Positions 17,423 to 27,042 of a stretch of 64,000 nucleotides of DNA are shown in pieces. The stretch's first letter is position 1. Each line of letters opens with the position of its first letter. The notes below the pieces were generated by a model that was given only the letters and a program-made list of their open reading frames with translations, was not told where the DNA came from and ran no database searches. This DNA comes from Chlamydomonas reinhardtii. Taxonomy: Eukaryota > Chlorophyta > Chlorophyceae > Chlamydomonadales > Chlamydomonadaceae. The DNA lies in assembly GCF_000002595.2 (NCBI RefSeq), contig NC_057015.1, positions 4,247,955-4,311,954 of the forward strand, read 5' to 3'. Both the position numbers and the translations under genes were made by a program.

Positions 17423-20400
17423 TCACGGCGAGGGGGGCGGGGAATCAGCGTCATACGGCAAGCGCAAAACCATGCCGTCACCAACAGCCCGAGATATGAA
17501 GGGATGCGCAAACGGCACAGCGTCCCAACCCTTTGGCCTGATACCCAAAGTCACAAACGTCTGGAGACGACCCCAGAAGTCAGCTACGACGGCAAGTCCA
17601 ATGCTCAGCACCCGGGCCGACGGCAGCTTCGCTCGCGCCGCCAACCCGGCCATAACCACACGCTGCCGACCAAAGTCCAGGGCAGACATAGCAGCGAGAC
17701 ACACCACATCCCACACAGGTGGCGCAAGCCCCGCAGGCGGGCGCACTAACCACAACTCCTCACGAGAGAAGGCACTTAGAGCCTCCTCCGGCAGGAAACC
17801 CATAGCCATCCCCATACTTTCCCGAAGTGACAGCGCAACAGTGCAGTCCCAAAACCAGTGACGCCGGTCCCCATCCTGCATGTCAACCCCACACGCCCAA
17901 CACGGGTCAACAGTAACGCCTCGCGCCCGCTCGCTAGCATGCCGTGGAAACGCCCAGCAAGCGTTGGCGGCCACACGCCACAGTGCTTCCTTATGATGAT
18001 TCTCCCATTTCAGCGACCACAAGCGGGCCAAGGTGCACACGAAGGCCCCCGCCGCCAGGGCAGCCCCCACCCCCGACACACCCGCATCGCACACATACTG
18101 TAAATGCTTAGCCTTCAGGGCGGCTAACTGTGGAGCCATTTGTAGCACGGTCCCCGCCTTCACCGTGTAGGCAGTGAGCAGGATGGGCGGCCCCCCGCAC
18201 TGCAACCATCCAAGTCCCCGCACCACCCGTTGCACCGACTCCGCCGTAGCACTCACGATGTCGGCCGCCGGGAGCGGCAGCGCGGCGGCAGGCCCCCGAG
18301 CCAGCTGGGCCGCACGCGCGGCGGCAGCCCAGCCAGCGGGAAGAAGGGCCACCGCCGCCGCAAACCGGTCGGCCGCCTCTTGAGGCGACGCCGGCCCCGG
18401 CAGGGGCGACGGCAGGCGCGCCCGCGTGCTCCAGTGCAGCACCCGCCGCCACACAGCAGTCACATACATATCCGCACACGCTTCACCAGACCGGGAGCCC
18501 TCCGCCCAAGGGCGTGTCAATGCCAGCCGCAGTTCGTTCAGGCCGTCATGCGCTGCAACCAGCTGGCCCACACACGCCAGTCCCGGCAGAGCGAACAAAT
18601 CCGCGAAAGCCAGTTCCCACGTGCGGCCGTCCTCACACAGCGCCGGGTTAGCCCACAACGGCACATGACTCACCCACGCGCCCGGCTCGGGCGGCGCCAC
18701 AAGAGTCACCGCGGGCAATTCAGTCATGGCTTTCAGCAGGCGCGCAAACGGCTTGCCCGCCGGGGTGAGCGGCTTATTCAGCACACGGTCCGCGGCCCCC
18801 CGCACCAACAAACGCAGGGGCGTTGCCGCCGGGTGCACCTGGCGCAGCCACGCCGCCGCGACCCGGGTCCACGGGGGCACGTACGGCAGCAGACCGCACA
18901 CACCCAACACACACCGTACCGCGAGACCGGCTTGCCGCGCTTTCACATGCGGCACCAGCGGCAACAGGCCCGCCCCCCCCACCGCCGGGGGCAGTTGCAT
19001 AAGTTCAATGGAGAGGCCAGGCGGGCGTGCATGGGGGTTGGCATCAAACTGGGCCGGCGACAGTCGCCGATCCACCACCGCCGCTACCCTGGCTAGCAGC
19101 CGGTCAACAACGTACAGTTGGGGAAGACCCGCAAATTCCAAATGATACAGGACCTTGCCCAAAGCATAAGCCGACGCCGCGGCCGCCCGACCAAACATGG
19201 ACACGGGCATGCGCGCGATTTTGCTCAGCACCCCCAACACGGCCTCAAACGTAACTGGTGGGGAGAGTGCGCCCCAATCCCCGTAATGCACCCCTAGTGA
19301 CTTGGCCGCCGGCACCACACGCCAGCCAGGGGGCAGGGGCGGGCCAGCCATGCCGGCCGGCAGGGCGCCAGCACCGCCGACCGTCCCCATCACCATCAGT
19401 TCAACTTTAGTCATGTTTAAGCGTTGTCCAGACGCCCGCCGAAACACATCCATGTCCGCCAGGAACCCCGGCACCGCCTGAAACCCCTCTAGAAACGGCG
19501 TGCAATCATCCGCATACTGGGACGCCAGCACCGACGCAAGGTTAGCGAGCACACCATGCCCCCGGCTGCGTAGCCATGACAGGAGGGCTTGTGCCACAGC
19601 GAGGTAGAGCAACGGAGCCAACGGGCAGCCCTGCCGCACGCCCGCCATCAACGGCACCCATCCTGACACACGTCCATTCACCAACGCCGCCCCACGCGTA
19701 TCAGTTAACAGACGGGACACCCACGTAAGAAAGCCCGCCCCCACGCCCATGCGCTCCAGACACGCGAGCAGAAAAGAGCGGTCCACCGTATCATACGCCT
19801 TGTAAAAGTCTAGGAAGGCCGCCACAGCCGGTGCCTTTTTGGCGGCTTTCAACAGGCCAGGAGTAAGTTGGAGCAAGAGGACGTTATCGGCAATGCGACG
19901 GTCCGTCAGAAACGCAGTTTGCTCAGGGTCAATGATACGCCCAAACACCGGTTGCAGTCGCAAGCACAACACCCGGGCAAGGGTGCGGTAATCGGTATCC
20001 GTCAGCGTGATGGGGCGATAATTAGAGGGCTCGGTAGGGTCGCCCGACTTAAAGAAGAAAGACCACACGCCATCCAGGAGCCCGTCAGGCACCCCAGCCC
20101 CCTCCCCCACCGCCGTAAACACATCCGCTAGGACCGGCGCAAATTCACTGTCATAGTGTTGGTATAACTCCACCGGTAGGCCGTCAGGGCCCGCCGCGCG
20201 CCCAGCCGGCGCAGCGGCTAGCGCCGCGCGCACCTCCGCCGCCGAGACCGCAACCCGCCCCAGCTGATCCGCCTCTTCGGCTGTACACCGGCGCCCGTGC
20301 TGTTGCAGCGCATCCAGGACTTGCGTGCGGGCGTCTGGAGCGGGCGGCGGCGCGGCACTGACGTCCCTCCAGTACCGCGCCATCACCTGCCCCATGACCG

Positions 20401-21742
20401 TGGGGTCGGATGTAGTGGTGCCATCGGGCTGTTTCAACTTGGCAATCACGCGCGGCCCACCCGCCGGCCGCAGCATGCGCGTGAGGAGAGGGCAGGGCTT
20501 CTCGCCGCCACGCAGCCACGCGTGGCGCGTACGTCGCGCCGCGCCGGCGGCCGCGGCCACGGCGGCCTCCGCCGCCGTGCATCGCGCACGCACGGCCGCC
20601 TGCGCCGCCACCTGCACATCACCGCCAGCCTCCACCGCGGCGGCTGCTGCTGCCGCCGCCTCAAGCGCGGCCGCCTCCCGCTGGCTGGCGGCCACACGCC
20701 TCGTAACAGCTTCCCGGCTCAGGCGGTTGGCGGACGTGGCGGCAGCCCGTTTAAGGGCCGGCCACCATTCCAGCAGCTCAACAGGATCAGTAGGGCGTGC
20801 CGCCAGGGCCGTACCCAGCCAGGCACGGTAGTCACGATCCAAGTCTTTGAAGTCCCGGAAACCGAGGTGGGCCCTGGGCAGGCTCCGAGCGGGTGGCGCG
20901 GCTTCAGGCGACGCCGCAAGGGCAACCGTCACCAGCATGTGATCGGAGGGCACCCCGGCGGCGACGCCGCACTCCAGGACCTGCGGTTCGAGGCCGCCGC
21001 TGCACAGGATGCGGTCCAGCCGACTCGCCCCGTGGGGGTGGAAGAAGGTACACACGCGGCGAGCCGGGTGGCGCCGCCGTAACACGTCAATGAGGCCAGG
21101 GCACGCCGCCGCCAGCGCGGCGGCTGCGGGTCCGTCGCTGCGCGCCCGGCCAGTGACTGTGTCTAGCGCCACATCTGCCACAAAGTTGAAGTCAGCTGCT
21201 AGGAGGTGCTCGCCCGAGCCCGACGCCCGCAGGCCCACCCACTCACGAATGAAAGCCTGCTGTGCTGTGGATGCCAGGGGAAAGTAGGCTGACGTCAGCG
21301 TGAAGGTGTGGCCACCCCACTGCAACTGCAAACTAACACCGCGGCCCGCCCACGCGCCGTCCGCCACCGACACGGCAGCTGCGCCGCCAGTGAGCACCAT
21401 GGCGCCTTGCTGCAGAAGGCTCGACCGAATGAGGATTGCCGTGCCGCCAGTAACACGACGGCCCTCCGGCTTCTGGGCCGGCGCCCACCACGCCGTCCAC
21501 TCGCGTGCATGCAGCCGCTGAGCGGCTGCCGCCAGGTCCGCCGTGACAAGGTCAATGTCCGAGTCAAGAACGTGCGTCTCTTGGAGACACACCACATCCA
21601 GGTGCTGCCGTTCCCAGCAGCTCAGCAGGGCGTGCAGGCGCGAGCACCCCAGGTGGGGCACCCGCTTCCGCAGCCCCCGCACGTTATGCGACCCCACCCG
21701 CAAGGGCCGGGGCCCCGGAGCGGCCTGCTTCGGCCGCCGCAT
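17423..21742 (-). CDS. LINE ORF2: apurinic-type endonuclease plus reverse transcriptase
   Basis: A 1439-residue uninterrupted frame. The N-terminal EEP endonuclease includes VGSHNVRGL, CLQETH, TSAYFPL, AADFNFV (about residue 185), SRLDRIL and SDHMLV (about 267). The reverse transcriptase follows: AAGPDGLPVELYQ, NYRPITL, FLDFYKAYDTVD (about 644), GVRQGCPLAPLLY (about 705) and the catalytic QYADDC (about 740). Near residue 1280 is a C-x2-C-x10-H-x4-C knuckle (CWACGVDMQDGDRRHWFWDC), like the C-terminal zinc finger of plant L1 elements. No second REL-type endonuclease or RNase H was seen, which argues against Dualen/RandI. Its ATG overlaps the ORF1 stop by one base, so translation probably depends on reinitiation. 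Confidence 0.93.
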   Translation of the reverse strand: MRRPKQAAPGPRPLRVGSHNVRGLRKRVPHLGCSRLHALLSCWERQHLDVVCLQETHVLDSDIDLVTADLAAAAQRLHAREWTAWWAPAQKPEGRRVTGGTAILIRSSLLQQGAMVLTGGAAAVSVADGAWAGRGVSLQLQWGGHTFTLTSAYFPLASTAQQAFIREWVGLRASGSGEHLLAADFNFVADVALDTVTGRARSDGPAAAALAAACPGLIDVLRRRHPARRVCTFFHPHGASRLDRILCSGGLEPQVLECGVAAGVPSDHMLVTVALAASPEAAPPARSLPRAHLGFRDFKDLDRDYRAWLGTALAARPTDPVELLEWWPALKRAAATSANRLSREAVTRRVAASQREAAALEAAAAAAAAVEAGGDVQVAAQAAVRARCTAAEAAVAAAAGAARRTRHAWLRGGEKPCPLLTRMLRPAGGPRVIAKLKQPDGTTTSDPTVMGQVMARYWRDVSAAPPPAPDARTQVLDALQQHGRRCTAEEADQLGRVAVSAAEVRAALAAAPAGRAAGPDGLPVELYQHYDSEFAPVLADVFTAVGEGAGVPDGLLDGVWSFFFKSGDPTEPSNYRPITLTDTDYRTLARVLCLRLQPVFGRIIDPEQTAFLTDRRIADNVLLLQLTPGLLKAAKKAPAVAAFLDFYKAYDTVDRSFLLACLERMGVGAGFLTWVSRLLTDTRGAALVNGRVSGWVPLMAGVRQGCPLAPLLYLAVAQALLSWLRSRGHGVLANLASVLASQYADDCTPFLEGFQAVPGFLADMDVFRRASGQRLNMTKVELMVMGTVGGAGALPAGMAGPPLPPGWRVVPAAKSLGVHYGDWGALSPPVTFEAVLGVLSKIARMPVSMFGRAAAASAYALGKVLYHLEFAGLPQLYVVDRLLARVAAVVDRRLSPAQFDANPHARPPGLSIELMQLPPAVGGAGLLPLVPHVKARQAGLAVRCVLGVCGLLPYVPPWTRVAAAWLRQVHPAATPLRLLVRGAADRVLNKPLTPAGKPFARLLKAMTELPAVTLVAPPEPGAWVSHVPLWANPALCEDGRTWELAFADLFALPGLACVGQLVAAHDGLNELRLALTRPWAEGSRSGEACADMYVTAVWRRVLHWSTRARLPSPLPGPASPQEAADRFAAAVALLPAGWAAAARAAQLARGPAAALPLPAADIVSATAESVQRVVRGLGWLQCGGPPILLTAYTVKAGTVLQMAPQLAALKAKHLQYVCDAGVSGVGAALAAGAFVCTLARLWSLKWENHHKEALWRVAANACWAFPRHASERARGVTVDPCWACGVDMQDGDRRHWFWDCTVALSLRESMGMAMGFLPEEALSAFSREELWLVRPPAGLAPPVWDVVCLAAMSALDFGRQRVVMAGLAARAKLPSARVLSIGLAVVADFWGRLQTFVTLGIRPKGWDAVPFAHPFISRAVGDGMVLRLPYDADSPPPSP

Positions 21743-23739
21743 TACTGCTGCCTGCCCCCGGGCGGGGCGACCGAGCTAACGTCCATGAAGTCGCCAGGAC
21801 CGCCCCGCCGGCCCTGACACAGCAGCTTCGCGTTGACATTCGGCGCTGCCTCCGCATCCCCCAGCAGCCCCTGCCCGACGCCGCCCGCCAGGCCCTCATC
21901 ACCCACACCACCGTCGCTGCTCCACCCCGCGGGCAGGACCGCCGGGCCCACGATGCCACCCAAGCCCGCCGTTGACACCGGCGCGGCCGGCGGCGAGGCC
22001 GGCTCCACGCCCGCCGCAGCGGTGGCCTCTACGGCGGTCATCGTGCCACTCACGCCCGCTGCCGCGGCCGCCGCCGCGGCCGCCCCGGCCTCGGCCGCCG
22101 CCGGGGTGCCCGTTGCCCCGGCCGCTGCTGCCGCCGCCGCCGCCGCGGCTGTTGCGGCGGCTTGCACCGCCGCCGCCGCCGCCAGGGCCTGTTTGGCCGC
22201 CTTGCTCTCCCGGATGGCCAGCGCCAGCGCCGCCTCGCCCGCCGCGGCCGCCGCCTGCGCCTGCTCCCGGCTCCGCTTGGGGGCCGCACGCCGGGCCGCA
22301 GCGGCCGCAGCGTCCAGCGCCGTCGGCGTCAGGTCCGGCATCACCTCGTCGTCGTCAGGCTTGTCCTCCATCGCGTCTTGGTCTACCAGCATGCGGAAGG
22401 GGTTGGGGTCAACCACCACCGCCGGCACCACGGCCGCGTTCGCGATCACCGCGGCGAAGACCGCCTGCACCAGCGACCGGACCACCACCGCGTCCGCCTC
22501 TGCAGCCGCGGACACCACGCGGCCGTGGACCTTCTGCTGCCACGGGCGGGCGCCGCGACCGCGGCCGCTGCCGTTGCCGTTGCCGCTGCCGTCGAGCCCA
22601 GGGTCCGCCGCGGCACCACGGCCGCCACCGTCGCCCACGCCCACGCCCACAGCCTCTGCGGCAGCAGCCGCCGCCGCCTTCAGCACCTCCACAGCGGCGG
22701 CGTCCGCGCCCGCGGCAACCGCCGCGGCGACCGCCGCAGCCGCGGCCTCCGCCGCCGCGGTCGCCATCACGGACGCAGCCGCAGCCGCAGCCGCAGTCGC
22801 GGCCGCCGTGGCCGCCGCATCCGGAGCCGCCGCGGCCGCCGCTCGGGCGGCAGCCGGGGCAGGCGGCGGGTGGCGTACCCGGCGCACCTGGGCCCCCCGG
22901 GCCGCCTGCGCGAGGTACCGACCGATGTCCTCCCGCTGGAAGATCACCTGGCGCCCCCACCTGCCCAGTCCCACCGCGAAAGCGTCGTCGGCCGATGGCA
23001 GGCGCGCGGTGTCGCCCACCTTCACCAGCACTTGCCCACTCTGCAGCACGGGCTGCGAGAACTGGTACGAGAACACGTCCCGCGTAATCTCCTCTACTGG
23101 GGTACTCAAGAGGTGCTGCACGAGGTCCCGCTGCAGCCCCTCGGGCAGTCCGTGGGGCAGGCCGCTCACGCGCAGCCACCGCTTGCCCTTGGGGGGCCCC
23201 GCCTCCGAGTACTGCGCCTCAGCCTCCCAGCGAAGGCTGGGGACATCACCGGCGGCGGGAGCCACCACGCCGCCGCCCTCGTCCAGCAGCTCCGACAGCT
23301 TAGACTCCAGCTCGCACGGGAAGGTGGCATCGAACTGGATGCACACCACCGCCGCTGCGGCGCCGCCCCCGCCACCGCGGCTAGTCACCGGGATGCCGAG
23401 GCGTTGCGCCGGCCCATCCACGCCGGCCGCCGCCGCCGCCAGCAGCAACGGCTCCCACAGCAGACTAATGAGGCCATTCACCACCGCCTGCCGATTCTCT
23501 AGGAAGAAGGCGAGCGACTTGTCGCCCGAGTAAATTGCCCGAAATTTCGTCACGACCCAGTCACCGGCGTGCGCCTCGATGTGCTGTAACACATGTCGAG
23601 GCGTAGGTACTCGCAAGGCCTCAACCAACGGACCTTTGCGACGTTTCACGTTCGGAGCCAAAGCCTGAACCAAAGTCTGAACCAAAGTCTGAACCAAAGT
23701 CTGAACCAAAGTCTGAACCAAAGTCTGATTGCCGAACAC
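21742..23739 (-). CDS. LINE ORF1: alanine-rich nucleic-acid-binding-type protein
   Basis: About 665 codons, very rich in alanine. It opens with five TLVQ repeats encoded by 12 bp tandem units (about 23662-23727), followed by a basic patch NVKRRKGPL. A central globular stretch (KRWLRVSGLPHGL, EEITRDVFSYQFSQPVLQSG, GLGRWGRQVIFQRED) looks like an RRM-like or transposase-22-like fold, but I cannot confirm this. Long Ala runs and a DNPFRMLVDQDAMEDKPDDDEV acidic patch follow. There is no CCHC knuckle. The first possible codon at 23739 is GTG; no in-frame ATG occurs for some 330 codons, so the true start is probably lost by 5' truncation. Stop TAA at 21744-21742 shares its last A with the ORF2 ATG. 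Confidence 0.8.
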   Translation of the reverse strand: MFGNQTLVQTLVQTLVQTLVQTLVQALAPNVKRRKGPLVEALRVPTPRHVLQHIEAHAGDWVVTKFRAIYSGDKSLAFFLENRQAVVNGLISLLWEPLLLAAAAAGVDGPAQRLGIPVTSRGGGGGAAAAVVCIQFDATFPCELESKLSELLDEGGGVVAPAAGDVPSLRWEAEAQYSEAGPPKGKRWLRVSGLPHGLPEGLQRDLVQHLLSTPVEEITRDVFSYQFSQPVLQSGQVLVKVGDTARLPSADDAFAVGLGRWGRQVIFQREDIGRYLAQAARGAQVRRVRHPPPAPAAARAAAAAAPDAAATAAATAAAAAAASVMATAAAEAAAAAVAAAVAAGADAAAVEVLKAAAAAAAEAVGVGVGDGGGRGAAADPGLDGSGNGNGSGRGRGARPWQQKVHGRVVSAAAEADAVVVRSLVQAVFAAVIANAAVVPAVVVDPNPFRMLVDQDAMEDKPDDDEVMPDLTPTALDAAAAAARRAAPKRSREQAQAAAAAGEAALALAIRESKAAKQALAAAAAVQAAATAAAAAAAAAAGATGTPAAAEAGAAAAAAAAAGVSGTMTAVEATAAAGVEPASPPAAPVSTAGLGGIVGPAVLPAGWSSDGGVGDEGLAGGVGQGLLGDAEAAPNVNAKLLCQGRRGGPGDFMDVSSVAPPGGRQQ
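23662..23730. repeat. 12 bp tandem repeat at the 5' end of LINE ORF1
   Basis: Five to six units of CTGAACCAAAGT (plus strand), encoding TLVQ. The same position near the LINE 5' end recalls the tandem 5' UTR repeats of other LINEs. Confidence 0.85.
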
Positions 23740-23745
23740 GAGTAT

Positions 23746-23758
23746 GCGAGGTGTATGG
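23746..23758. repeat. Target-site duplication, right side of LINE
   Basis: GCGAGGTGTATGG, exact partner of 17068-17080. Confidence 0.85.
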
Positions 23759-24739
23759 GTCTATGGGGGCTTTAGTGCTTTACCCCACTTGATGAATGAC
23801 GACACACGACCACACACCATGTACCGTCCAGGTGATACGGTATACACCACAGCATCATGACACTCCCGTGGCATTTCCCTGGAGCTAGCGTGCTCTGCAG
23901 CCGGCCTTGCCGCTTCCAGAAGACCAGAACCATGCTGGGCCATGCTCAACGATTTAAGCACCTGCTCCAAGACAGCAACCAGCCTGTTGCGTGTACCCTT
24001 GCCTATTCGACAAATAAACCCTCAAGAGACAACTGGGCAGCGCCCACGCCGGCAGCACGTCTCCCGTCTGAGGCCGCTCGCGTCTACCACATCTCCCGTT
24101 CCTTGTTACACCCGTTACTTGAACATTCGTCGCAGCCATTTGTACACATGTCATCACTAACTGCACCCGTCACCGTCCTCCTATCGCCGGGGTCGGTTGA
24201 TACAGGCACCGCCGGCCATGTGTCCAGCCAGGTCCCCCTGTCAAGCACAAGCACAGCAGGCAACAAGACAAACAGCAATGAATCCCACTATATACCGTGC
24301 CATGCTATGCTCGCCAGCAGAAACTGCTAACCAGACACCGGCCGGGCCTCAACCTGGGCACTGGCGCCGCTTCCTGGGCGGCGACGCGATCTGCTCCTCC
24401 ACGTGGCCTTGCCTGCCCCCTTCGCTACGCACACCCGCCGCCACTGCTTGACCCAGGGCCGCTGCCGCCGCCGCCGCCAGGCCCTGTGCCACCGCCGCCA
24501 CCCAGGCCCTGCGCCTCCTCCTCCTCAAAACATTCAAACCCCAGTCGCCTTTACTCCCTTCCTCCCCCTCCTCGCCTTCCTATCGTATGTACCGTTCAAA
24601 CTTTGTTGGTATGCGGCCAGCGCCACACGCTCACGCCTGCCTCCGCAACACTGGTACAATGTGCACGTTCAGCCGCGATGGCGCGGCAGTGGATGCCATG
24701 CGGCAGCGTCACGGCTGCCTGTGTCACACCTTGGTGGGG
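23759..24739. other. Intergenic: LINE flank and probable 3' UTR of the GLTP gene
   Basis: No gene supported. TTACA at 24106-24110 (TGTAA on the minus strand) could end the GLTP transcript with a 630 nt 3' UTR. Proline-rich open frames around 24400-24560 are composition artefacts. Confidence 0.45.
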
Positions 24740-26087
24740 TCATTGAGCCCCTGCTCCACCTGCGGAATGGAGCCGTTCATGTCGGGACATGAGGGGATCT
24801 GACGAGGAGTGCAATGCGTCAACCACAAACTTGGGTACAGGCAGCTGCAGTGGAGATGTCTCCTGTAGGCCTTCCCCATGAACAACAGCTAGCCCGACGG
24901 CCGAAGCATGCCGCCACATCCTGGCACAGCACGCCCCGAACCCTCCCCCTCGGAGCCAGCTGCTCTCACCATCCATTTGTGGACCTCCTCCAGTAGGGCC
25001 GAGAAGCCGTCCACAAAGGCCGCCATCTCGCCCATCACCTCCGGCCCGCTGCCACCCACGTTGGTGAGGAACTCCTCACGGCTGGGCACGAACTTGAACG
25101 CCAGCTGCAGGGAGGGCGCAGCAAGGGCGCAGCGCGTGGGAGGTGTAGGAAGAGAGGGCTTGCGTGCCACGGTGCAGCCCAGGAGCATTGCGGGCTCACA
25201 ACACAAGAGCGGCCCCACCCGCCCCGCGGCCGCCACCAGGATACACCCGCGTCAGCCCTGGAGCCATCCTGGCCCTGCGCACACGCTACGCCTGTCCAGG
25301 ATACCCACTGTACTCCAGCCGCCGCCAGAACCAAGCCACCAGCCCCGTTGCCGCTACGCACCCAGAAAGCGTTGGACACGAAAAAGCCGTGGAACTGCAT
25401 CAGCGTGGCCCGGTACGTTTCATCCACCTCCGTGCTCAGCGGTGTGGCCGCATCGTCGTGGATGCGCCGCATTAGCGCGCACACAAACTCCATGGCGCTG
25501 CGGCGTCCCCGGGGACAACGGCGTCGGGTAGGGCACAACAGCTCAGCCAGACCACGTGCGGTGGCGGTGGTGGTGAGGCGGAGGACAAACAGGCCGCAGG
25601 AGCTGGCAGGGCTGAGTAGCACTCACCGCTTGAGCCATAGGAGGCCCTTTGTGCAGGACGTGCTCTCTGTGTGAGTCTTTTCTACCACTTCGTCCTGGAC
25701 GATCGTGAAGAGGCGCTTGTAGCGCTCTGGGTCCTTGGCAGCTCGCTGGGCCAGCCGCTGTGTGGAGCGTGCCAGCGGAGCGTGCATACGTCAGTTCCGC
25801 GAGTCCCGCCCCAATGCACAACGTCTCCCACGGAAGCGGGCTCACCTCGATATTCCCGCCGATATCCGTCTTGACCAGGGCAAATGCCGTGCCCAGCTTG
25901 TCTACACGATCGAATGTGGTTTTGGAATGCTGAGCTCACGGCGCAGAGAAAAAACCAGCAATTCAGTTCACTTACCCACAACTGGCAGCACCTGTCTACA
26001 GACTTCTAGGAATGGCAGTGTCTGAATGAATCCGTCGGGGCCCTTGACACTTGCGAACAAGCTAGACGCTTGCGCGAATGCAGACAT
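24740..26087 (-). CDS. Glycolipid-transfer-protein (GLTP) domain protein
   Basis: Six exons in consistent phase give 224 residues: 26087-25976, 25901-25846, 25757-25627, 25497-25362, 25104-24970, 24844-24740. The short start MSAFAQASSLFASV leads into FIQTLPFLEVCRQVLPVVDKLGTAFALVKTDIGGNIERL, which has the family D-x-x-x-N (DIGGN) lipid-headgroup motif. GLLWLKRAMEFV supplies the W-L-K-R, and ATLMQFHGFFV supplies the conserved His. These Asp, Asn, Lys, Trp and His residues bind the sugar or phosphate headgroup in GLTP and ceramide-1-phosphate transfer proteins (ACD11, CPTP). A basic R/K pair of the C1P type cannot be judged here. Role: cytosolic shuttle of sphingolipid or glycolipid between membranes. 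The final exon (LPVPKFVVDALHSSS...) is not conserved and is the least certain part. Confidence 0.85.
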
Positions 26088-27042
26088 TTTAGCAGCTGAC
26101 TTGAATGTTTCGTGGTGTAGTTCAAGATTTAGTGGCAGCGTAAATGCTACGTGTTTAGCATAACCTCGAGCTGGCGGGCTCTTAGGCTCTGAGCGTGTCG
26201 TTTCATGTGTTCGAGCTTACAACGAGCTTACCAACTTACAGGTCTTTGCTGTGCATGGGTTTGCTACTCGTGCAACATCCCCCATTGGGGAACTGGCGTG
26301 TCCCGTGTCAGCGTGAACCCCTCCAGCACCCAGCCTTCCCGCGCCCCAACAGGCCAGCCGATAATCCCATATGACAGACAGTTTACACACTCACGTCTTA
26401 AAATAAGCTCTGACAACTATTTGCGTTGACTCGCGCGCATGCATTGTGTCAAGCGGTGAAGCACATTCCCGCACCCTCACCACGCTCAGCAAAGGGCCAG
26501 CCTCGACATCTTTGACATCACGCCCGTTACCAATGAGATATTGCATACAAGGATCAAACACCCCGTGCCGATGCCACAAAGCGATGCTGCCTCTCCCAGG
26601 CTCTCGCGTTCACCTGGCTCATCCAGCCATCCAGGTCCCACATAGGTTAGCCTGATCCAACACCTTCCGGTAACCAACTTGTCCGGCGTTCAATAACTGC
26701 CTGTATCCTCTTCCTCATACCACCGATAGCCCATGAACTGCAGCCGCTGGGCTGGCCGGCCGCCAGAGATACCCCATCTGTCATTACAGGTGCCCTCCAC
26801 GGGTGCGGCATGCCCCATGGTGTAATAGGGCCATCCGAGCTCTCGCCAACGTGGCGTCCCCACACGCGAACAATGCACTCTCCTCAAAAGCCGTGGATTA
26901 TTATGTACCGCTACAAGACTTATCACGACATGGTCATACTCACGCCAGGCGTACGTAGCACAAGCCGGTTGTCACCGACCGAACGGCACTCAACTATGCA
27001 CCTCATCGACGCACGCTCTTTGGCCCAGCGCTAGTCAGAGGC
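26088..27042. other. Intergenic: GLTP 5' flank and CAX 3' flank
   Basis: No gene supported. Contains repeat R2 copy 2 and, next to it, TTACA at 26784-26788, a possible poly(A) signal for the CAX gene on the minus strand. Confidence 0.45.
26795..26870 (+). repeat. Dispersed repeat R2, copy 2
   Basis: CATGCCCCATGGTGTAATAG, GGCCATCCG, then GCCAACGTGGCGTCCCCACA. Aligns with 16175-16255 and 52775-52850. Confidence 0.7.

Larger units (their letters stand above)
17081..23745 (-). mobile_element. L1-type LINE (non-LTR retrotransposon), nearly full length
   Basis: A 6.67 kb element on the minus strand, flanked by a perfect 13 bp target-site duplication. It carries ORF1 then ORF2, overlapping as TAATG, and a 342 bp 3' UTR. 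The 3' end is ...CTGTAACATCCGCAT with no poly(A) tract. TGTAA, the host poly(A) signal, lies 9 nt from the end. Both long frames are open, which with the perfect duplication suggests a recent insertion. ORF1 has no ATG near its 5' end and its frame stays open through the boundary, so a modest 5' truncation is likely. Two shorter copies of its 3' end are in this window (13769-13863, 54460-54491). Confidence 0.92.

Noticed and set aside
18174-21779. Several open frames on the plus strand opposite LINE ORF2
   Set aside because: They are GC-skew shadows of the 1439-codon ORF2 with no recognisable protein content.
21833-23533. Plus-strand 566-codon open frame antisense to LINE ORF1
   Set aside because: Ala/Thr/Pro-only composition mirrors the GC-rich alanine codons of ORF1; no domain.
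17081-23745. Dualen/RandI-type LINE with a second REL-type endonuclease
   Set aside because: Only the N-terminal EEP endonuclease, reverse transcriptase and a C-terminal zinc knuckle are visible.
24297-24746. Proline-rich plus-strand frame downstream of the GLTP gene
   Set aside because: Low complexity, no splice or start support; lies in the probable GLTP 3' UTR.
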